Assembly (NCBI GenBank): GCA_015680685.1
Contig: MNCI01013715.1
Coordinates: 47,935-111,934 of the forward strand
DNA: 64,000 nt
Direction: 5' to 3'
Origin: Gnetum montanum
Taxonomy: Eukaryota > Streptophyta > Gnetopsida > Gnetales > Gnetaceae
The notes beneath the pieces are model-generated. The model was not told the origin of the DNA and made no database searches. It was given only the letters and a program-made list of their open reading frames with translations. Position 1 is the first letter of the stretch. Each line of letters begins with the position of its first letter. The translations under genes and the position numbers were made by a program. Positions 57,231-64,000 of the stretch are shown here, piece after piece.

Positions 57231-58030
57231 CCCTTCAAACCAACAACAGAGCTTAATGCATACGATTATGTTAACACATACCGTCACTAACTGGATCAAG
57301 GAAAGCCACCTTCCCAAGAAATTCTTCGATCTTGGAAGTTCCTTAATCTACCTCCAAGTCACTAGGAATGAACCACATAAAGCTCTTCTTGACTCAGGTT
57401 CCGAAGTCAACTTGATATCATAGGAAATGTATAAAGCCTAGAACCTACCTTCACTAAAGAAGAGCAATATTCACTTAGAGTTGGCCAACCAGTCCATCAC
57501 TGTTCCCTTGGGACTAGTGGAGGACATCATTACCTCTGTGTGTGATTGGTCATACCCAGTTGATTTCCTAGTGATCCAAGTAAACAATGACAAAGGGGAC
57601 TTCCCAATAATAATGGGAAGGGCATGGCTAAGTACCATAAATGTATGCCTAAGAATCCATGATCTTTCCCTAGAAATATCTAAGGAAAACACTTATGGGA
57701 AGATCAAAAAGAAGAAGGTTCCATGCATCACATACAGTAATACAGAGGGTGATGATGTACAAGAGCGTTCAACATATCCTGCATGCAACTGGTGTGCCCA
57801 GAAAGTTAACATACAAAAGTGCCTATATGTAGTAATCGTACAACAAGAGAACACCCAATGGTTGATAGCTAATCAAGAGAGCAACCCACCAATATGCATG
57901 GAACTAAATGGGGGACCAACTTGCACCCACATAGAGAGCATAGATGCACTAGAACAAGAGTGTTTCCAACTTCCAACCCTTAAATCTTAAACCACCAATC
58001 GAGGGAAGTTGGAAACTCTTAGAGAATCCA
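57231..58030 (+). pseudogene. Aspartic protease and tail of copy H
   Basis: LMHTIMLTHTVTNWIKE leads to LLDSGSEVNLIS near 57390 (active DSG intact), a stop, then an open stretch 57481-57990: VPLGLVEDIITSV, SYPVDFLVIQV and GDFPIIMGRAWLST. The tail has CNWCAQKVNIQKCLYVVIV and ENTQWLIAN. After LEQECFQLPTLKS the sequence jumps directly to the pre-polypurine region. Copy J has the same joint, so RT-RNase H-IN was lost before both copies inserted. Confidence 0.85.
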
Positions 58031-58167
58031 AATGAGTACTCCGATAGGAGAATACTACTTTATGTGCAATCGACCACTCCTTATCATGAACCTAGAATGG
58101 TCTATGCACATAGCGCATTTGAGAGAGGACCACCTCACTCATTATTTCAAATCTCTTCCTTTCAACT

Positions 58168-58186
58168 CAATCATGGGGGAGATGAC
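58168..58186 (+). other. Internal polypurine-like tract, copy H
   Basis: CAATCATGGGGGAGATGAC after the protease tail. Confidence 0.6.
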
Positions 58187-59460
58187 CACCTATGCTAAGA
58201 ATTTGAGGCCCTCAGTTCTTTTTAAGTTTTTGTTTTACACATTTTTTTTACAAAGTTGTTTAAATTTTCTTATTTTTGTTTTACAACATCATTTATACCT
58301 TTTTCATTTCTTTGTGCATTTGATTATTTTTTTTGGTTCATCACTTAATAACTGCTCCAAAGATGATATGAACTGTATTCCATTAATTGCTAATGTTTGG
58401 TTTTTGCCTTTAAGTTATGATGTTGATACTAAGGTATGGCTCTTTGATATAGTAGGCAATGAGTCCACATCATCCATGCATCCATAAATTTCTATGGTCT
58501 CTCTTGGCTTGGAACTGTACAGTCCCTTTCTCAATAATAAGAACTATCAATGAATCGGTGACAGGGCATTTCTCAAACTAAGGAAGGACTCAAGGATTGA
58601 AAAGGGTGTGACTTCAAGGGGATTTGATGCATTTGTATTGGCCATTCTCTTTGGTGCTTGGATGTTTTCTTCTTGAGTTTTCTTACCATTTTGACGTTGC
58701 CATGTTATCAGGTAGCTGAGCAAATAAAAATAATAAGTCTTAGCATGGTGTGGTTCTCACGCAAAAAAAAAAAAGAAAAAAAACATTAAAAAAACAGTGG
58801 GAGTTCAAAGCACATCCCTTAGACAAAATAATCACTTGGGCTACAAGCACTAGTTATGGAACTAAAATAAATATGTTTCCTCTAACTAAAGCCCTTCTCG
58901 CTCCCTACTTTCTCCTCTTTCGTTTTGTCAGAATGGTGGTGGCTCTTTGGTGGAAGCATTCTTGTTACTTCAAGTGGATGGATGGGCCAAATGTATTAAT
59001 GCAAAGTCACTAGATGTGGTTTATTTGAGGCTGAATTTGGAATGAGATCTATTGAGTCACATTAACCATTAATACACAAGGGGTTGTACATCACCTTGTT
59101 CTTAAGATTCCATTCCATTCTCTCCTTTCCATCCTTCTTTCTTCATTTATCACCTCATTGTCAGTTGTATCAATAGTCTATATTTTGGTGGATGCATTAT
59201 TTTCTTTTTGGTAAACTCTTGTGATTAAAAATTTAACTCTTATTTCCAAATGACATTTCTAGAGCCTACGAACTCTTTGAATGTGGGATTGTTAGGGCAT
59301 TAAGGGCATGAGCCTGCTTTGGGGAGGACCCATTGGCATTCCTATTTGGTGCATCCATTAATTTCTTTCCCTGAAACATTTCTACAATCACTATTTATTT
59401 TGTTCATCTCCATAGTTGACATCCATTTTATTGGTGTGGCCATTGTTTCTTTTTCTCCAT
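58187..59460 (+). other. 3' non-coding region of copy H (truncated)
   Basis: No gene. T-rich GTTTTACA units (58220-58290), GCATGGTGTGGTTCTCACGC plus A-tract (58742-58790) and the hairpin at 59287. Cut by copy J. Confidence 0.7.
59287..59341 (+). other. Conserved RNA hairpin, copy H
   Basis: Arms GATTGTTAG and TTGGCATTC, 37-nt loop with GAGCCTGCTTTGGGG. Eight of nine pairs form if G-U pairs are counted. Confidence 0.6.
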
Positions 59461-60307
59461 TGATAAGTGGTGAGATACCGCTACACTCAACCATACAAAT
59501 ATGAGTGTAGCATGCCCGATCCAATCGAACTCTGCAGAATAAGTGCCTACACGCTCCATGGAACACTTAGGGTTAATAATTCGTTGTCTTCCTAGACTTA
59601 CTTGTAGTTGTCACAGTGATGATTAAGTAAGTCTGAGGTATATGATTTTTATGATTTTTATGTTTTTGTCTCCTATGCTAACAAGGTGAAGGGTTGAGAA
59701 ACTAATCACTAACTTTAACTAATGAACTAAGTCTAAATTACCTAGTGTTAGCATCCGTTCCCACTTACCGTACACACCCTGAACTGGTGCAACCATGGTT
59801 ACCAAATGCTAATCATTGCTAGGATCACCATGCGTAACGCACGTGCTCGAAGTAGTCGTACTGAGGCACTTAACTAGGAGAGAAGGGTTGAGAAGGAAAA
59901 TAGTAAATAACAAGTAATAAATAATAGGTAATAAATAACAATAATAAAATCCTATTCCATGCACTATAAGGTTTATCCATGAAGCTCATCTTTATTGTTG
60001 TATACAAACTTGTGTTCAGGTACAATGTTTGCTCAAATAAAGATCCATTCACTTTGGGACTCCTACTGCAGGCACATGGAAAATATTCTATCTTTGGAGC
60101 GATCAATCTACTAGAGTTTCCCTATTGTCTAGCCTAGGATGAGGACACAAGGGAGAGCCACCTCTTATTTATAGATATGATGACGCACTGTGATATTGCG
60201 TACGCAATATCGTAGGGGAGGACGTGATATTGCGAGGGATATGATATTGTGATGGCTGTGATATTGCGTACGCGATATCGTGGACCATGCGATATCATGT
60301 CCCATCA
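59461..60307 (-). repeat. 3' LTR of copy J (847 bp)
   Basis: Minus-strand start TGATGGGACATGATATCG at 60307, end CCACTTATCA at 59461. U3 carries seven GATATC-type sites (60192-60296). TATAAATA lies near 60168-60175. Confidence 0.9.
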
Positions 60308-60325
60308 TACCCCCATGACTGAAGG
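60308..60325 (-). other. Terminal polypurine tract, copy J
   Basis: The minus strand reads TTCAGTCATGGGGGTA directly before the LTR. Confidence 0.8.
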
Positions 60326-60440
60326 AAAACTCGTCCTTAAGTTCCTTATAATAATATCAGGAAGGTATGGGATTGTTGACTCAAATGGATCTAATGGGAT
60401 GACATGTGAACGAATCATCATTACAAGACACAACAAAACT

Positions 60441-60468
60441 GGTGTTCATGACAACAAGGGTGAACACC
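60441..60468 (-). other. Second 3' hairpin, copy J
   Basis: GGTGTTC/GAACACC with a 14-nt loop. The loop ending TTGTTGTCAT is shared with copy A at 14665. Confidence 0.5.
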
Positions 60469-60500
60469 TTATTACATTGACATCAGGCTTTAGTTGGCAG

Positions 60501-60671
60501 CTAAGAAAGAGAGAGAGAGAAAGAATTTTTTCTACTGCCAATGCCAAGATTGTGCCTTTCATTGTCCATCCATAAGCGTGCCATTGATCTTGCTCCTTGC
60601 ATAACTACTTTCACCACTACTCCATTCCAAGTACTCCCTCCAGATCTGGTCCATTGTTGCATGATCGCCAT
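60501..60671 (-). CDS. Short 3' ORF of copy J directly after the splice acceptor
   Basis: Fifty-six codons from the ATG at 60671, which is the first base after CAG of the acceptor: MAIMQQWTRSGGSTWNG, ending in a Ser/Leu-rich tail. Copy y also begins its exon with ATGG at this point. The peptide has no recognisable family and is far shorter than the extra ORF of x, y and E. It may be what remains after deletion of that ORF, or an unrelated small peptide. Copy A aligns at the DNA level (GGGGATCATGG). Confidence 0.3.
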   Translation of the reverse strand: MAIMQQWTRSGGSTWNGVVVKVVMQGARSMARLWMDNERHNLGIGSRKNSFSLSLS

Positions 60672-60701
60672 CTGCACACACAAGATAGGCATGTATTAGC
60701 A
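60672..60701 (-). promoter_or_regulatory. Candidate 3' splice acceptor, copy J
   Basis: The minus strand reads TGCTAAT, then 20 bases, then CAG, followed by ATGG. Confidence 0.6.
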
Positions 60702-61031
60702 AGGGTAGATGAATTTCAATGTGGGTAATACCTTGCTTTGGTGTAAGTCCATTGGCTGGGTTGTGGTATGGCTGATTATGGATCTAGAGATATATTAATG
60801 ATGACTACCGAAGGTGTAGGGGTGAGGAGAAAATCAAAAAAATTGAGCCCCATACCCCCATGACTAATCGCGAACCTATGGTACCAATAGAATGGAAAAA
60901 GAAAAGGAATAAGAAAGATGAATAAAAAGAGACAACTAAGACATCGATAAAGTGGATGTTAAGATGGAAATGAACAAAAAAAATGGATTGCAAAATGTTA
61001 AGGGAAAGAAGTTAACTGGTGCACCAAATGG

Positions 61032-61086
61032 GAATGCCAGTGGATCCTCCCCAAAGTAGGCTCATGCCCTGAATGCCCTGACAAAC
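61032..61086 (-). other. Conserved RNA hairpin, copy J
   Basis: Arms GTTTGTCAG and CTGGCATTC with a 37-nt loop holding GAGCCTACTTTGGGG. The inner six pairs and the outermost pair form. Confidence 0.65.
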
Positions 61087-62109
61087 CCACATTCAAAGAG
61101 TCCGTAGGCTCTAGGAATGTCCTTTGGAACAAGAGTTAAAGTCTTAACCGTAATAATTTACCAAAAAGAAAACGATGTATCTACTAAAATATACACTAAT
61201 GATACAACTAGAAATAAGGTGAACAATGGAGAGAAGGGGGGAGAGAAGAGAATGGAATGGAATCCCAAGAACAAGGTGGTGTACATCCCCTTGTGTGTTT
61301 CATGGTTAATGTGACTTGGTAAATCTCATTCCAACTCCGGCTTCAAACCAACCACATCCAGTGACTTCGCATCAATGCACTTGGCCAAGCCATCCTCGTG
61401 AATAACAAGAATTCCTTCACCCAAGAGCCACCACCATTCCGACGAAACAAAGGAGAGAATGGGAAGTGAGAAGGGCCTTAGTTAGAGGGAACATTTTTGG
61501 TTCCATAACCAGTGCTTATAGCCAAAGGGATTATTTCGTCTAAGGGGTGTGCTTTGAATTCTCACTTTCTTTGTTTTTTTTTTTTTGGTTTATATTTTTA
61601 TGCGTGAGAACCACACCATGCAAAGACTTCTTATTTTTATTATCTCAACTTCCGATAATTGGGTAACATTGGAATGGTAAGAAAACTCAAGAAGAAAACA
61701 TCCAAGCACCCAAGAGAATGGCCAACACAAATGCATTGAGTTCCCTTGAAGTCACACCCTTTTCAAACCTTGAGTCCTTCCTTAGTTTGAGAAGTACCCA
61801 GTCACTGATTCGTTAAAGTTCTTATTAGGAAGGGACTATACATTTCCAAGTCAAGAGAGACCATAGACTTGTGGATGAATGGATGAACTGGGCTCATTAT
61901 CTGCCATATCAAAAGAAACATACCTTAGTATCAACATCATAACTTAAAGGTAAAAACCAAACATTAGCAATCAAATGGAAAAATAGTTCATACCATCGTG
62001 AAGAACACTTATTGGGTGACAAACTTACAAGATGGATCACATGCACACACACAAAATGGAAAAGTATAACAATGTTGTAAAACAAAAACAAGAAAAGTTA
62101 AAGAAATTT

Positions 62110-62249
62110 GTAAAACAAAAACATGTAAAATAAAAACTGTAAAACAAAAATGTGTAAGATAAAAATGTGTAAAATAAAAACGTGTAAAACAAAAATCTGT
62201 TAAACAAAAACATGTAAAATAAAAACTTGTAAAACAAAAATTGTAAAAG
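62110..62249 (-). repeat. 15-bp tandem repeat in copy J
   Basis: About nine units of GTAAAAYAAAAAYNT (plus strand). A and H have only two or three such units at the same place. Confidence 0.85.
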
Positions 62250-62280
62250 AACTGAGGGCCTCCAATGATCAGCATATGTG

Positions 62281-62300
62281 GCCATCTCCCCCATGACTGA
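62281..62300 (-). other. Internal polypurine-like tract, copy J
   Basis: The minus strand reads TTCAGTCATGGGGGAGATGG before the T-rich run. Confidence 0.65.
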
Positions 62301-62343
62301 ATTGCAAGGGAGAGATCCGAAATAATGAATGTCTATTCGAATT

Positions 62344-63281
62344 TCATAAAAGTGTCCAACTTCTCCCCATTGATGTTTTTAGGTTGAGGGGTGGAAGTTG
62401 GCAACACTCATATTCCAATGTGTCTATGCCTTTATTGCTAGCATGAGTTTCCTCAGTTTGTTTTGTGCATATTAGTTTGCTCTTTCGAGTAGCTGTCAAC
62501 CATGGGGTTTCTACTACTGGTGTGGTTGCTACATATAAGCACCTTTGAATTTGTATTTCCTGGGCACACTGATCACATGGAAGTAATGCTAAACACTCTT
62601 CCATGTCATCACCCTCTGAGTCACTGTATGTGATGCATAAAAATTTCTTCTTCTCGATATTTCCATATATGTTTATCTTAGATATCTGCAAGGAAAGATC
62701 GTGGATCCCTAGGTACGCATCTATTGTACTTATCCATGGCCTTCCCATTATTATTAGAAATCCCCCCCTTCATTGTTGTTAACTTCAATCACCAAGAAAT
62801 CAGTTAGGTATGACCACCCACACACAGTGGTGATAATGTCCTCCACAAATCCCAAGGGAATGGTGATGGAATGGTTAGCTAGCTCCAGTTGGATATTGCT
62901 CTTCTTAAGTTGGGATAGGTTCCAAGCTTGATACATTTCTCGTGATATTAAATTGACTCTAGAACCTGAGTCAAAAAGAGCCTTATGTGGTGCATTCCTA
63001 GCAATTTTTAGATAGATTAAGGGGCTCCCAAGGTTAGATAATTTCCTGGGAAGGTGGCCTACCCTGATCCAGTCAGTTATGGTATGTGTTAACATAACTA
63101 TATGCATACAGCTTTGGTGTTGGACTAAAGGGTGCTCTGAAGTGTTAGATGGTGGAGACATGTTTATGGACTCAACCACTTGTTGTTGCGAGAGTTTGTC
63201 TGGGCTTCTGTTTCTGAAGAAGGGTCTTCTCTTTTTATAGTTGTCAAAACCAATAGCAAGTTGAATATTTACAGCTCTCAC
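62344..63281 (-). pseudogene. Aspartic protease and tail of copy J (one frameshift)
   Basis: Two long open stretches meet at a G-run (62761-62767). The first, 63281-62754, carries IVMLTHTITDWIRVGHLP, LFDSGSRVNLIS (active site intact), ITIPLGFVEDIITTVCGWSY and VNNNEGGDF. The second, 62748-62344, continues with MGRPWISTIDAYLGIHDL, CDQCAQEIQIQRCLYVATT and LEYECCQLPPLNL. Copy H has four Gs where J has seven, and J lacks one C nearby. Apart from this the frame is clean over about 310 codons, the best preserved coding stretch in the window. RT is absent downstream. Confidence 0.85.
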
Positions 63282-64000
63282 AACGTTACGTTGCTACGGT
63301 TGAGTAGGGAGTTCCCCTTGCATTATTGGAGTAGGTTGTATGGGAACTACAGGTGGAAGAGGTGTGTATGGAGTTGGAGGATGGGATGAATGTGGAATGT
63401 CTCCTGAAGGAGAAGGAGTCCTCCTAAAGTACTCCTAAACTTGGTAGTGACGTTGGGAAGTTGTGTGACCCATAGAGTCACTTGGAGAAACCAATTGTTG
63501 CACATAATATCCTTATGGGTCTGGCTGCTAGTAAGGGTACTGTTGTGTTAGCAATGGCATCCCCCATGACTATGGGTATTGCCATTGCTAATGTTTTCCG
63601 ATGGGTTGTGGTGGAGTTCCACTTGGATAGTACGTTAATGGTTGGTGGAACTACCTTGGGTTACCTTGAGGATAAGGTAACCTTCAGGGTGTTTGCCATT
63701 GGTTGAGTCTCGGATTTAATGCATACACCCCAAACTCCTGTAGATGTGAGATAATTGGACAGCATCCCTTAGGATGGTTATATTGGCATATCTCACATCC
63801 ACCATCATCGTCTATGTTAGAATCCACAGCCTCATCGAAGATAGTAATTTTCCCCTTACCCTTGTTATGTGCAAGGCTTGAATTTCTCCGCTTTGTCTTA
63901 CCTTTGTCACTACTTCGTTCATCCTTAGACTCTTCTATAATTTTCAAGATGGTTTCAAGTCTGGAGTCTAAGGAATCCCACAATTGGTCCATCTTAGCCA
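63282..64000 (-). pseudogene. Gag C-terminal part of copy J (runs off the edge)
   Basis: From 63992 leftward, 102 open codons read MDQLWDSLDSRLETILKI, then SNIDDDGGCEICQYNHPKGCC. This gives an intact zinc knuckle (C-x2-C-x3-H-x3-C), followed by PIISHLQEFGVYALNPRLN. The Gln/Tyr/Pro-rich tail continues to 63282 with stops. The N-terminal gag, primer site and 5' LTR lie outside the window. Confidence 0.85.

Larger units (their letters stand above)
53990..59460 (+). mobile_element. Copy H: gag-protease family 1 element, 3' end cut by copy J
   Basis: LTR, near-perfect tRNA-Asp primer site, gag, protease with tail, internal polypurine-like tract and non-coding region with hairpin. RT, RNase H and integrase are absent at the same joint as in J. 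It ends at 59460 where the LTR of J begins. The remainder would lie beyond the right edge. Confidence 0.85.
60702..62280 (-). other. 3' non-coding region of copy J
   Basis: No gene. Holds the hairpin at 61032, the GA-rich stretch (61225-61260), the GCATGGTGTGGTTCTCACGC block with A-tract (61570-61625) and the 15-bp repeats at 62110. The overlapping Phe/Tyr/Thr-rich frames at 62009-62294 come from those repeats. Confidence 0.7.
59461..64000 (-). mobile_element. Copy J: gag-protease family 1 element inserted in H, 5' part beyond the edge
   Basis: Minus strand: gag C-terminus (from 64000), protease, tail, internal polypurine-like tract, repeats, hairpin, splice acceptor, short ORF, second hairpin, polypurine tract, 3' LTR (60307 to 59461). 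It has the fewest stops of all copies and lies in another copy of its own subfamily, so it is probably the youngest. Confidence 0.85.

Noticed and set aside
60476-60530. GA-rich run as a regulatory GAGA element
   Set aside because: Short, within the 3' region of a decayed element and not shared by other copies.
62009-62294. Two overlapping Phe/Tyr/Thr-rich minus-strand ORFs, at first like a multi-pass membrane protein
   Set aside because: They are translations of the 15-bp AT-rich tandem repeat in two frames. Other copies do not conserve them.
1-64000. Host genes, tRNA, rRNA, CRISPR array or organelle inserts
   Set aside because: Every stretch longer than about 300 bp could be assigned to an LTR element by homology to another copy in the window or by LTR, primer-site or polypurine signals. 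No cloverleaf, rRNA core or spaced palindromic array was seen. The tRNA-like motifs are primer sites only.

Overview
The window is plant nuclear repeat DNA, and nearly all of it is broken LTR retrotransposons. I found no host gene, no tRNA or rRNA gene and no intact element. The plant assignment rests on plant Ty3/gypsy hallmarks. There are primer sites complementary to the 3' end of plant tRNA-Asp, Athila-like reverse transcriptase and integrase motifs, a second (archaeal-type) RNase H typical of the Tat lineage, and a 3' reading frame resembling the plant-specific 'putative plant transposon protein' family. Very long nested repeats, many C-to-T stop codons and CpG-decayed primer sites point to a large, heavily methylated seed-plant genome. 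The species cannot be read from the window.

Three families occur. Family 1 is Athila-like: LTRs of about 820-930 bp with ends TGATGA...TCATCA, a tRNA-Asp primer site and a TCATGGGGGTA polypurine tract. It is present as copies A, C, D, K/E, x, y, H and J. Family 2 is Tat-like, with a TGGTGCTAGAAGGAGG primer site and LTRs of about 1.9-2.5 kb: copies B and F. Family 3 is one LTR (G) followed by an initiator-Met-type primer site.

Layout. 1-30421: minus-strand copy D (gag-pro-RT-RH-IN, 3' end beyond the left edge) is split by plus-strand B (4811-28277). B is itself interrupted by A (6024-15720, inside B's 5' LTR) and by C (16708-23658, inside B's gag, with a 5-bp target duplication). 29594-35470: the 5' LTR of D doubles as the 3' LTR of K/E, a minus-strand 3' half of family 1 with an extra ORF. 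35471-39167: F (long LTR with 138-bp tandem repeats, primer site, gag). 39168-39204: assembly gap. 39205-51544: a head-to-tail array x-LTR-y-LTR. 51545-53989: LTR and leader of G. 53990-59460: H (plus strand). 59461-64000: J (minus strand) inserted into the 3' part of H and running off the right edge.

How the parts fit together. A and D keep recognisable pol. C and y share one internal deletion and encode only gag plus a Cys-rich tail. H and J share another deletion and keep gag-protease. These would be non-autonomous passengers mobilised by an A/D-like helper. The most notable shared structure lies 3' of gag-pol. It consists of an internal polypurine-like tract, a covarying RNA hairpin seen in six copies, a conserved branch point/3' splice acceptor seen in six copies, an extra ORF (x, y, E) with a putative plant-transposon-protein domain, and in y and E a U3/TATA-like promoter just upstream. 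Together these look like a dedicated, separately expressed 3' gene module.
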